Source: CASQEL01 sp036655975
Lineage (GTDB): Bacteria > Desulfobacterota > Desulfovibrionia > Desulfovibrionales > Desulfovibrionaceae
Reading direction: 5' to 3'
DNA: 7,736 nucleotides
Assembly: GCA_036655975.1 (NCBI GenBank)
Contig: JAVVPD010000097.1
Coordinates: 1-7,736 of the forward strand
The position numbers were made by a program, and so were the translations under genes. Positions 1 to 7,059 of this stretch are shown piece after piece. The notes under the pieces were generated by a model. It was given only the letters and a program-made list of their open reading frames with translations, had not been told where the DNA came from and did not search any database. Position 1 is the stretch's first letter, and each line of letters begins with the position of its first letter.

Positions 1-47
1 CCCCTTGACATTTTGTCCCTATCTGCCATGTTTTCGGTGTAAAGAAC

Positions 48-52
48 AGGAG
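48..52 (+). promoter_or_regulatory. Ribosome binding site that sets the fic start
   Basis: AGGAG lies 9 bases upstream of the ATG at 62. No comparable site precedes the upstream in-frame ATG at base 5, which is too close to the window edge to judge fully. This supports the shorter Fic protein. Confidence 0.7.
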
Positions 53-61
53 ATAGACTTA

Positions 62-916
62 ATGCCGCAACGTGTACAAAGCCTTGCCACCCCCCAACGA
101 AATTTTGCGTTTTTAGAGGGCCTTGATGCCGACTTGCGCGCGGCCCTGTTGGAGGCATTGCGCACCCTGTGGACGCATACCTCAACTGCCTTGGAAGGTA
201 ATACCTTCACCCTAGGGGATACGGCTTTTTTTCTCCAAGAAGGCCTGACAATTGGGGGCAAGTCCCTGCGTGAACATGAAGAAATTTACGGTCATGCCAA
301 GGCCATTGAGCTGGTGTACGATCTGGTGCAATCCCCCAATTCCCTCAACGAAGAAAGCCTCTTTGCCCTGCATACGCTGGTACAGACGCAGACCGTCACG
401 GATGTATATACGCCTGTGGGGGCATGGAAAATGGAACCCAACGGAACCTATGCCATTGGTGGCGATGGCAAGAGTTTTTTCCTAGAATATCCTGCTCCCG
501 TTTTAGTCCCTTCGCTCATGAAACGATGGACTGCGGGCTTTGCTGAAGTCATGGCTACCCCCTGTACTCGTGCGAATGCCTCGCAAGCCTTCACCGCAGT
601 GCATACCTCCTTTGTGCGCATCCACCCCTTTGCCGATGGCAACGGACGCATGGCCCGCTTGCTTGGGAATATGCCTTTGCTCGCAAGTGGCCTTCCCCCT
701 TTGCTTATAGCAAAAGAGGCACGGCGAGATTATATCGGGCTGCTGGGGGCCTATGAGCAACAGGCCGAGCCACTTATGACGGCGGACGCTGCGTTATTGC
801 CAGAAAATGCAATACTGGAACACTTCCGAGCCTTTTGTGCAGAGCAATGGCAAAGCACATGGGACGAAATCGACAAGGTGTGGGCTGTTCAGGATAAGCG
901 TGGGTACCAATACTGA
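62..916 (+). CDS. Fic family protein (class II, probable AMP-transferase), complete
   Basis: A 284-residue Fic-domain protein. Fic enzymes usually transfer AMP from ATP to a hydroxyl side chain of a target protein, in the cytoplasm. The signature HPFADGNGRMAR is at residues 188-199: His188 is the expected catalytic base and the GNGR loop binds the phosphates. Near the N-terminus, S41-TAL-E45-G46 fits the (S/T)xxxE(G/N) inhibitory motif. Its position ahead of the Fic core makes this class II, in which the Glu blocks productive ATP binding. The frame stays open for 19 more codons upstream, but the ATG at 62 is chosen because AGGAG lies 9 bases before it and the extra residues do not resemble the family. 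The gene converges on the hsdR remnant with 28 bases between the stops. Fic genes often accompany type I restriction loci, so it may have come from the same locus. The family call is firm; the target is unknown. Confidence 0.93.
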   Translation: MPQRVQSLATPQRNFAFLEGLDADLRAALLEALRTLWTHTSTALEGNTFTLGDTAFFLQEGLTIGGKSLREHEEIYGHAKAIELVYDLVQSPNSLNEESLFALHTLVQTQTVTDVYTPVGAWKMEPNGTYAIGGDGKSFFLEYPAPVLVPSLMKRWTAGFAEVMATPCTRANASQAFTAVHTSFVRIHPFADGNGRMARLLGNMPLLASGLPPLLIAKEARRDYIGLLGAYEQQAEPLMTADAALLPENAILEHFRAFCAEQWQSTWDEIDKVWAVQDKRGYQY

Positions 917-944
917 CAAATTATTTTTTCTAGAGGTAGGGTAA

Positions 945-1430
945 TTATCCCACCATCGCCCCGTACCAGGGGGATGGCAGGGTTGGATAGGTATAGAGAA
1001 CATGCCCGAAGACGGCATCGGCCTTTTGGCTGACTTCCTCTTCGTCGTAGGCAGCAATAGGAAGGCCGCTTGCATCGCTCCATAGAAAATCTTTGATAGC
1101 AAGACGCACGGCATCACGAGTCCCTTCTTTCTCAGTCCAATGATCGTTAGTGAGCTTTTCAGCTTTGAGCGTTGCCAACAGCTCTTGAGACACAGCCTTG
1201 ACCCGCTTGATGTCCTGTTTGTTCAAGTTGTCTTTTTTGAGCAAGTCAAAAATGGCGAGGCTTTCTTCACTAAGGCCCTCGCGAAGAGCCCTGCTTTCCT
1301 CATCGTCAAGATTGCGCACAAAAACAAGCAGTTCTTCAAATGTTTTTTCAATGGTAACGCGATCTTTCTCTTTGTTGTACTCAGTAACTATTTTCTCGTA
1401 GTGCTGTTGGAAGTCCTTGCGTTTCTTCGC
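945..1430 (-). pseudogene. hsdR: C-terminal remnant of type I restriction enzyme subunit R
   Basis: This is the last ~162 codons of a type I restriction HsdR subunit, the ATP-dependent translocase and nuclease that is normally about 1000 residues. Only the C-terminal helical domain is left. Read on the minus strand from 1430 it gives a segment with YNKEKDRVTIEKTFEELLVF, then LREGLSEESLAIFDLLKKDN, LLATLKAEKL, HWTEKEGTRDAVR and a final AVFGHVLYTYP, all typical of the C-terminal block of these subunits. The first possible start inside it is a GTG at 1319, but homology clearly continues upstream of that codon for at least 30 residues to an in-frame TGA at 1431-1433. The GTG frame is therefore not a real gene start. 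The Walker A, DEAD-box and nuclease motifs are absent, so it cannot act as a restriction enzyme. The missing part was probably lost with the interior of the adjoining insertion element. The normal stop is TAA at 945-947. Confidence 0.82.
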
Positions 1431-1433
1431 TCA

Positions 1434-1510
1434 GGAGGGTTTGCCAAAGTGGGTCACTTTTGCACGCTTTTTTTGGGCTAAGGTGGGTCACTTTTACATG
1501 CTGCTCAACA
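1434..1510 (-). mobile_element. Probable IS21-family element end (remnant)
   Basis: On the minus strand, from base 1510 downward, the sequence begins TGTTGAGCAGC and then carries two copies of AAAAGTGACCCAC. IS21-family elements typically start with TGT and carry several such terminal repeats that bind the transposase. No istA or istB coding sequence follows; after about 75 bases the sequence turns into hsdR. This is therefore only one end of an element whose interior has been deleted. The outer edge at 1510 is inferred from the TGT and from the break in the IS30-like sequence. The inner edge near 1434 is uncertain. Confidence 0.55.
1449..1495. repeat. Two 13-base direct repeats, GTGGGTCACTTTT
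   Basis: Exact copies lie at 1449-1461 and 1483-1495, with a 34-base period. They are separated by an unrelated spacer containing a T-run. Position and sequence fit the multiple terminal repeats of IS21-type elements. No third copy was noticed elsewhere in the window. Confidence 0.9.
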
Positions 1511-1656
1511 CATGTTTCTGGGCAAATGTAATACCGTTCTTCCTTGGCAAGGTGTGCATAGCCCATACGCCCCTCAATCTTTGGTTGGATGGAGAGGCTA
1601 ACGGACTATCCCACCTTGCCTTTTCATTCAACCTTGAGGGTGTTGCACTTGCCACT
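1511..1656 (-). mobile_element. IS30-family remnant: outer end plus start of transposase
   Basis: The minus strand from about 1656 reads GTGGCAAGTGCAACACC, resembling the terminal inverted repeats of IS30-family elements. About 90 bases later an ATG at 1564-1566 opens MGYAHLAKEERYYI, close to the usual start of IS30 transposases (M-x-Y-x-HLT-x-EERY-x-I). The similarity ends after roughly 14-18 residues. The frame then runs into the IS21-like end and stops without the helix-turn-helix or DDE catalytic domain. The outer end lies about 10 bases beyond the methyltransferase stop codon, so insertion seems to have occurred just downstream of the glycan operon. The assignment rests on a short match; the exact outer boundary (about 1650-1657) is not certain. 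Confidence 0.6.
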
Positions 1657-1666
1657 TGAATCCGCC

Positions 1667-3232
1667 TTATTTCACAAGCTGCATTTTAATAAAATCAATT
1701 TCCAGATCTTCGTGTGGATATTTTCCCAGTTTGTCTTGAAAGCAGGTATAAAAATCAACATCCAACGGTTTTTGAACATAGTTACAGTGTTGTGTGTGAA
1801 AACCGAGTTTTTTTACCTGTTCAAGATAGTGAAGATGTGTGAGTTTGTTGACCCATGCGGGCTTACCCGCAAATCCATAGCCCTGTTGCTGATAATAGGC
1901 AGTGAAGACGGCATCATCAAACAGCAGATGCGGCCACGGGAAAAAGACTTCGCGATACCGGTGCGAAGCCATGGGGCCACGGTAGAGATTTGCTGTAAAG
2001 TAGCATGTACCACCGGGCTTGAGGAGTTGGTGGATGGTGTTCAGCATGGTTAACGGTTCAGCCACATGTTCCAGCACCACAAATGAATACACAAAGTCAA
2101 AGAATTCTAAGGCAAAGGGCCGTTCTTTGGTGAGATCCAGCGGGAGAAATTTTGTGTTTGCATTCCACCGTTCAGACCATTCCGCATAAAGGGTAATGTC
2201 TACCCCGGTGACGGTGCAGGCACCTCGTTCCACCAGTCGCACTGCGGTTTCTCCCCTTCCACAGCCAACCTCCAGACATTTCAACCCTGCAAAAGAGGGG
2301 AGGAGCTTGAGGAGAAAATCCACCCTTGTGTCGGCTTGCGCAAAAAGGCTGGTAGCTGCAATTTTGCGGGGCGCGGGTACTAATGGTGTCGCTTCATAAA
2401 AAGCATTCAATGCACTGAATAAGCGCAGATCATAGCTGTAGGGAGGCCGAATACCTTGGTTGGCTAGATAGGTGCTCAGAGGATTTACTGTTTCTGTCTT
2501 TTGTTCGTGCAAATACTCTGCAATGCAATCTGTATCAGCTTTTTTTTCGTTGGATAGAGGCCGAGGGGCTGCCTGTGGTGCACTTTGTTTGCCTGCGAAC
2601 GTGCGTTCCTGAATTTGGCGTAGACCTTTTTCGCACAGGATGAGCATTTTTTGCGCAGATGGTTTTTTATGCGGGAGGTTTGTGTTACAGAGACAACGGA
2701 TATACCCGTCTTCCATGCTCATGTGTACAATGGAAAAATGTGGAATAAGATGCTCTACCAGTGTACGCGGAAAAAATGTTTGATGATGATCCGGGTGCGG
2801 GTGCAGTCCCAAAGGTGTTGTGCAGATAAACACTGCCTCTGGTTTCATGAGGTGGCTCATTTTTTCCAAATGAATGTCCAATTGCGTATCCGTAAGATGC
2901 TCCAGATATTCTCCCGCAATGATGGTGTCAAAGCATGTTTCTGATGAAAAATCTTCAAAGAGTGTATGATGCAGCGTAATGTTATTTTGTATTTCAGCCG
3001 GACAGGTGGCAATTTTTTTGTGTGCCCATGCCAGCGCTTCCGCATCGGCATCAATGCCGACCACGTGCAGGCCGCGTTGTGCCAGCAGAAAAGGCACCAC
3101 CCCCTGACTGCACCCGACATCCAGCACACATCCGCGCGCCTGTGTGCAGATCCAGTCAATGCGTTGTCGGGTCATACGCTGCACCCACATGGACATGGCT
3201 GACCCTTCATATACTTCAAAACTTCTGTCCAT
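1667..3232 (-). CDS. Protein with two tandem SAM-dependent methyltransferase domains
   Basis: A 521-residue cytoplasmic protein with two class I (Rossmann) methyltransferase domains. Domain 1 has motif I VLDVGCSQG at residues 36-44, the acidic ribose-binding D61 in VVGIDAD, and DTIIAGEYLEHL at 102-113. Domain 2 has CLEVGCGRG at 319-327, D345 in TGVDI, FDFVYSFVVLEHV at 378-390 and LLKPGG at 403-408, followed by a FPWPHLLFDD segment (431-440) seen in surface-glycan methyltransferases. Both SAM pockets look intact. A polar linker with an Ala/Pro-rich patch (about 205-230) separates them. It probably methylates one or two positions of a surface-glycan or related precursor; the acceptor cannot be read from sequence. 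The ATG at 3232 has GGAG 5 bases upstream and lies 2 bases after the stop of the gene before it. No terminator is evident after its TAA; IS30-like sequence begins about 10 bases on. Confidence 0.88.
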   Translation of the reverse strand: MDRSFEVYEGSAMSMWVQRMTRQRIDWICTQARGCVLDVGCSQGVVPFLLAQRGLHVVGIDADAEALAWAHKKIATCPAEIQNNITLHHTLFEDFSSETCFDTIIAGEYLEHLTDTQLDIHLEKMSHLMKPEAVFICTTPLGLHPHPDHHQTFFPRTLVEHLIPHFSIVHMSMEDGYIRCLCNTNLPHKKPSAQKMLILCEKGLRQIQERTFAGKQSAPQAAPRPLSNEKKADTDCIAEYLHEQKTETVNPLSTYLANQGIRPPYSYDLRLFSALNAFYEATPLVPAPRKIAATSLFAQADTRVDFLLKLLPSFAGLKCLEVGCGRGETAVRLVERGACTVTGVDITLYAEWSERWNANTKFLPLDLTKERPFALEFFDFVYSFVVLEHVAEPLTMLNTIHQLLKPGGTCYFTANLYRGPMASHRYREVFFPWPHLLFDDAVFTAYYQQQGYGFAGKPAWVNKLTHLHYLEQVKKLGFHTQHCNYVQKPLDVDFYTCFQDKLGKYPHEDLEIDFIKMQLVK

Positions 3233-3234
3233 GC

Positions 3235-5070
3235 TTACTCCGACAGCTCTTTTACCAGGGTATTGAGTGTTTCTACTTGGTTATAAAAAGCAATTGTCCA
3301 TAGTATTTTTTGTGCCGCCCGGTTCCATTCAACTTTTTTCGGGGTATCGGGCCAAAGTGCCGGATCACGAAATTGCAAAAAGGCTTCAAGTACAGAGGCT
3401 TTATCGAAATATTCCCAAAGATAGGTATTGCCGAGAACCATACTTGCGACTTCATCGCCCCTGCCAGCATCCCAATATGTTGGATAGGAACTACTGAAAT
3501 CATTCGTTTCTTCAGCGGGTAATTCATGGAAAAAGGGAATATTTTTCCATTGCGGCATGGCTGTTTGAATGACATCGCGGATAAATTGTGAGTGCAGTTT
3601 CGACTCTATGGGTTGCCGTAAACCGTAGTGGACGTATGGATAGAGCGTTAGGGGCGTTTTGCTGCTGTTAATGCTTTCTGCCCCAGCCCACTGCCGATTT
3701 AACCAAAAAACAAGATACAGATAATCTAAAAAATAAAATCCGTTGATATCAAGTAAATCTGCTTCAGTTCTGATTGCTTGTAGGCATTGATGCATAATAT
3801 TAGCTGCGAAACTTGAAACTCCAACTTGCTTTGTGGAAAGTTGCTCAAAAAAAGTAGTTATACGCTTTTCACTGGGACTTTTGTTTCCTTTACACTCATC
3901 TTTCCATTTTTTTTCCTGATCATACATTGTTTGAGTATAATAACATGCATGTGCGACTTCACCTTGAAAACCGCCAAGATCTATTGTGGAAGGAGAATCG
4001 CTTTGCTTTACAATACCACAAGAAAGGGCACTTGCTACTGAAATATCTTCATTTGCAGTATGTAAGACTGTAGAAGAGTAATCGAGCAGGGAAATGTTGG
4101 AATCAAATGTTTTTTGTATTTCTCCCCTACGATTTTGTCCTACGTGCTCGATTTGAATAGGAGCTGATGCTACAAGTTGTTTTGCAATATCATAATCTTT
4201 TTGTGGGGGATATGATGTCATAAAAGAAAGGTTATTCATACGTGTAGCAATCGAAAAAGCTGCAAGTACCCGAGAATCGCGCCCGCCAGAGAGGGATAAG
4301 ACTTTAGGGAGTGACGAAAATATTTCAAGTTCTTTGTGCCATTGATACATTGCATGGCTTGTTTCCTCCACGGCGTGAGCCGGAAGTTGAGAAAAAGGGG
4401 AAAAGAGGCCAGCACTTTGGCTTTGTGTTGTTGTTATGCCGGTGTCAGTGACAACACAAATATGTGTTTCCGGTGGAAGCAGGCGCATGTTGGCGTGTCC
4501 GATATAGTTCGCAGAAAACATACCTAATGTTGCCATTTGTGCCCAGGCAACAGGATTGACAGCTGTTTGCGTTGCAGAAAACAGTGGAGCTGCTGCTGTT
4601 TTGTTTGTCCAAATTGTGCCAAAGTCGCTTTGATGTTCGTATATTCTTCCAAAGCCTCTAAAATCATTAAAAATATTCATAGTGTGTGTTGCAGCATTCA
4701 TGTCACACCAAACTTGAGGAGGAGCCAGTTCCCGTATGGCGCGGGGATTTTTGCACAGTCTTTCAACGGTGCTGGGAAGGTATTCACCGGAGTGTAATGC
4801 GTGGCTGGAAACATAGGGGGTCACCCCGAAAGGAAAATACGCTGTTAACGTCATTCTTTGGGGCGAACAATAGAGAACAGGTATGTCAATGGACATTTTT
4901 TTAGGCAAAATATACACCAAGCCTGCGTGGGCATCGTGCAGGTGATGGGTGACGTATTTTTCAGGATCATCCAAATTCCAAAAATTACGTATAACAGTTA
5001 CGCGTCTTGCCAAACTATCTTTGGAGATATCCCTGTTTGTCGCATAGGCTATAAAGAGAGTATTGAGCAT
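3235..5070 (-). CDS. Asparagine-synthetase-like amide ligase lacking the N-terminal Cys nucleophile
   Basis: A 611-residue protein of the asparagine synthetase B superfamily. The ATP-pyrophosphatase loop is clear, SGGRDSR at residues 261-267, preceded by VLSL. A second conserved piece, DLGGFQGEVAHA at about 364-375, lines up with the glycine-rich SGDGxDE region of AsnB, with Glu371 as the acidic residue. The first ~200 residues include strands like GRIYEH and GTIWTNK (141-157) that resemble the class II glutaminase fold. However, the protein starts MLNTLF, not Met-Cys, so the catalytic Cys2 is absent and it should not hydrolyse glutamine. Relatives of this kind (beta-lactam synthetase, lasso-peptide cyclase) activate a carboxylate with ATP and form an amide with another amine. 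The substrate here is unknown. The ATG at 5070 follows GAGGA by 4 bases, and the gene lies 9 bases behind the radical SAM gene. Some stretches are very AT-rich (3721-3780 has only 17 G/C). Confidence 0.83.
   Translation of the reverse strand: MLNTLFIAYATNRDISKDSLARRVTVIRNFWNLDDPEKYVTHHLHDAHAGLVYILPKKMSIDIPVLYCSPQRMTLTAYFPFGVTPYVSSHALHSGEYLPSTVERLCKNPRAIRELAPPQVWCDMNAATHTMNIFNDFRGFGRIYEHQSDFGTIWTNKTAAAPLFSATQTAVNPVAWAQMATLGMFSANYIGHANMRLLPPETHICVVTDTGITTTQSQSAGLFSPFSQLPAHAVEETSHAMYQWHKELEIFSSLPKVLSLSGGRDSRVLAAFSIATRMNNLSFMTSYPPQKDYDIAKQLVASAPIQIEHVGQNRRGEIQKTFDSNISLLDYSSTVLHTANEDISVASALSCGIVKQSDSPSTIDLGGFQGEVAHACYYTQTMYDQEKKWKDECKGNKSPSEKRITTFFEQLSTKQVGVSSFAANIMHQCLQAIRTEADLLDINGFYFLDYLYLVFWLNRQWAGAESINSSKTPLTLYPYVHYGLRQPIESKLHSQFIRDVIQTAMPQWKNIPFFHELPAEETNDFSSSYPTYWDAGRGDEVASMVLGNTYLWEYFDKASVLEAFLQFRDPALWPDTPKKVEWNRAAQKILWTIAFYNQVETLNTLVKELSE
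3238..3241 (-). promoter_or_regulatory. Ribosome binding site overlapping the end of the preceding gene
   Basis: GGAG sits 5 bases before the methyltransferase ATG and inside the last codons of the Asn-synthetase-like gene, whose TAA (3235-3237) falls between the site and the start. This arrangement favours translational coupling of the two proteins. Confidence 0.7.
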
Positions 5071-5074
5071 GTTA

Positions 5075-5079
5075 TCCTC
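5075..5079 (-). promoter_or_regulatory. Ribosome binding site of the Asn-synthetase-like gene
   Basis: GAGGA lies directly after the TGA (5080-5082) of the radical SAM gene and 4 bases before the ATG at 5070. It supports that start and suggests the two genes are translated from one message. Confidence 0.65.
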
Positions 5080-7029
5080 TCAAGCGTGTGTGTTTTTATT
5101 TTTATACGCAGTATAGAATGGGCATGAGGGGAGACATACTTCATGAAAATTCCCATCATAAAAATGCTGGCGTGCTTCCATAAAAAGAGGCGCGTTAAAA
5201 CATTCTTGCAAACCTTTTGATACATCAATTGGGATACTCATATACTTACGCTGACAGTTACAGCAAAATAAGGCATCATTTGAAGCATACGAAGAAAAAG
5301 ACGTAAATGGTGCTATACATGGGAGGTTATGGGTGTTTGTGTTTTGTACATATTTTGCTTCATCGGAACAGGTGCTATGTTTATTATTGATTGTTCTTTT
5401 GTTCTTTTTTGTTAATATAGTGCTATTCAGGTACGAGTAGAGGTCGTATCTAAGGGCTAAATCTGGGCGTTCAGCAATAATACAACCAAGAACTGTTTTA
5501 CAATTAAAACCAATATTATTTTTTTCTGCATAGTCATTGGCGCGTATAATACATTCAATGACGTCCGTTGCTATGCTATCATCTGAAAAATCAATAACAA
5601 GATTGCCTATACTCCGCTCATTGTGTACCCACACAAGTTGTCGCAAGTATACTTCGTCATAATTCATGTCATTGCAAAGAGCTACAATGTCTGGTATTTC
5701 TTTGTAATTAAAACTTGTAACGATAAAGCTAATTTGTATAATAGGAAACATGTTATCAGCGCGTAATTGCACAAGTTCTGCCAAGTTTTTGATCACCAGG
5801 TCAAATTTTCCCCCATACCGTAAAGTTTCATACGTCTTAGCATTGGCAGCATCCATAGAACAGCTAACTACATTAAGGGATTGACTTACCAATTGCATCA
5901 AGCCTGCTTTTCGAACATTCATATTTGAAATCATCATGCAGTAAACATCAGGATGTTTTTCCGCAAGTTTTAGAATTTCAAAATTTTTTTCATGCAGTAA
6001 TGGCTCACCTCCACTTATACACACAGAGGTAAAACCTTTAAAATTGAGAGTGATGTCATGTAGTAGCGTTTCTGAAAGTTGTCTTGGGTAGAGGGTATCA
6101 GGCACATTGCAAAATACGCAACGTAAATTACATGCATTACTCTGCACTATAGTAATGTCCGTAGGCAAGGCTGTCATGATCACGTTGCGGGCTTTAATGT
6201 CATTTATAACCTGCTGTAAGCGGGTACCATTTGTTTCGTCTTTAATTTCAGATATATTTGCACGGGCAATAGCCGTATGGGCATCAAGTTCCAGTGTAAC
6301 AAAGTGTTCGCGGATTTTCTCGGTAGAGATCTCTTGCTTTGATATTCCAATGATATAGTGTGCTTTGTCGTCAGCAGAAGGGCTTTGATTACTCTGAGCA
6401 AATTTGCTGTCGAGGCAGTACACATTGCTGAACCCCGCGGCACTGACCACGGATTTCATTGTTTGTGCTGGGATCATGCCCAATTTCTTGTTAACAAAAA
6501 TGGCAGCGCCCCCGCTCATTTTAGTCGTTTGCAGTGCTATAGTGGCAAGATACGTGCGTTCATGCTCGTTATTAACCGTGTAAAATGGTGAAGCAATAAT
6601 GAGGTAGTCTGCTGTCTCTTTATATTTTTTAAGATCTGTTTTGTGAGGATTCACAATCTGCACACCCTGAAAATATTCTGGCATCTCTTCTACAATAGCA
6701 GCTCCCGCTTGCCAATATGCGCCAATTGCATCAACTGCAATGATGGTTTGGGGACGAAAAGTCTCCATAAGGTGGAGCGCGCAAAACCCCCAGGAACTCC
6801 CCAGCAGCATGATAGTTTTCCCTTGCAGTGTGCTAGCTCCTGTTTCCGTGTAAAGAAGGGCTAGCAATGCGTCAAAACGTGAAAAATACCGCTCACTGAC
6901 GAACGCATCCATTGTGCGGGCAACTGCGTTTTCCAGTTCATTTGAGGAAGGTTGGCATAACTGGTTGTTGAGGTAGTAGGTTGTAATAGTACGCCGGGCG
7001 AGTATTCGCCAGAGTTTACTATTGGGCAT
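5080..7029 (-). CDS. Methyltransferase-like / radical SAM / SPASM-type fusion protein
   Basis: A 649-residue protein in three parts. Residues about 30-230 look like a Rossmann domain of methyltransferase type: GKTIMLLGSSWG at 70-81 in the motif I position, then IIAVD with Asp100. The glycine pattern is degenerate, so SAM binding there is uncertain. The radical SAM core has C300-x3-C304-x2-C307 (CNLRCVFC), which holds the 4Fe-4S cluster, and GGEP at 340-343 for the methionine amino group. The C-terminus resembles a SPASM domain with C571, C589, C590, C592, C610, C632 and C636, the last two as CLPSC, which would bind auxiliary iron-sulfur clusters. Such enzymes do radical chemistry on peptides, sugars or nucleoside-like substrates; this reaction is unknown. 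The ATG at 7029 follows AGGAG by 8 bases. It lies 9 bases ahead of the Asn-synthetase-like gene. Parts are strongly AT-rich (5701-5760 has 15 G/C), hinting at separate origin. Confidence 0.88.
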   Translation of the reverse strand: MPNSKLWRILARRTITTYYLNNQLCQPSSNELENAVARTMDAFVSERYFSRFDALLALLYTETGASTLQGKTIMLLGSSWGFCALHLMETFRPQTIIAVDAIGAYWQAGAAIVEEMPEYFQGVQIVNPHKTDLKKYKETADYLIIASPFYTVNNEHERTYLATIALQTTKMSGGAAIFVNKKLGMIPAQTMKSVVSAAGFSNVYCLDSKFAQSNQSPSADDKAHYIIGISKQEISTEKIREHFVTLELDAHTAIARANISEIKDETNGTRLQQVINDIKARNVIMTALPTDITIVQSNACNLRCVFCNVPDTLYPRQLSETLLHDITLNFKGFTSVCISGGEPLLHEKNFEILKLAEKHPDVYCMMISNMNVRKAGLMQLVSQSLNVVSCSMDAANAKTYETLRYGGKFDLVIKNLAELVQLRADNMFPIIQISFIVTSFNYKEIPDIVALCNDMNYDEVYLRQLVWVHNERSIGNLVIDFSDDSIATDVIECIIRANDYAEKNNIGFNCKTVLGCIIAERPDLALRYDLYSYLNSTILTKKNKRTINNKHSTCSDEAKYVQNTNTHNLPCIAPFTSFSSYASNDALFCCNCQRKYMSIPIDVSKGLQECFNAPLFMEARQHFYDGNFHEVCLPSCPFYTAYKNKNTHA

Positions 7030-7037
7030 GCTCTATT

Positions 7038-7042
7038 CTCCT
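7038..7042 (-). promoter_or_regulatory. Ribosome binding site of the radical SAM gene
   Basis: AGGAG lies 8 bases before the ATG at 7029 and decides that start; the frame has no better placed initiation codon upstream within the 53-base gap. Confidence 0.7.
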
Positions 7043-7045
7043 ATA

Positions 7046-7059
7046 ATTTTTTAAAAAAT
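7046..7059. repeat. AT-only 14-base palindrome between glycosyltransferase and radical SAM gene
   Basis: A(T6)(A6)T is a perfect palindrome in the 53-base gap 7030-7082. It has no G:C stem, so it is a poor intrinsic terminator. It could be a bendable A-tract or part of a promoter or protein-binding region, but no convincing -35/-10 pair was seen around it on the minus strand. Confidence 0.45.

Noticed and set aside
5..33. TTGACA at 5-10 as a possible -35 box for fic
   Set aside because: The hexamer 17 bases later (28-33, ATGTTT) is a poor -10 match, and the window edge hides any context.
939..951. GGG/CCC hairpin between fic and hsdR as a terminator
   Set aside because: Only a 3-base stem forms around TAATTAT, and there is no T-run after it on either strand.
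1140..1481. Plus-strand open frame of 113 codons over the hsdR remnant
   Set aside because: It is antisense to a clear HsdR reading and has no recognisable family or ribosome binding site; low-complexity Phe/Leu content fits a shadow frame.
1381..1566. A short 61-codon minus-strand protein as a real gene
   Set aside because: Only the first ~14 residues look like an IS30 transposase; the rest is translation of IS21-like repeats and hsdR in the wrong frame.
945..1615. Shared TATCCCACC at about 946-954 and 1607-1615 as element ends
   Set aside because: The match is only nine bases, in the same orientation, and flanking bases differ; chance is more likely than paired ends.
1589..2053. Plus-strand open frame of 154 codons crossing the IS remnant and methyltransferase end
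   Set aside because: It runs across the IS boundary and antisense to methyltransferase domain 2, so it is a chance frame.
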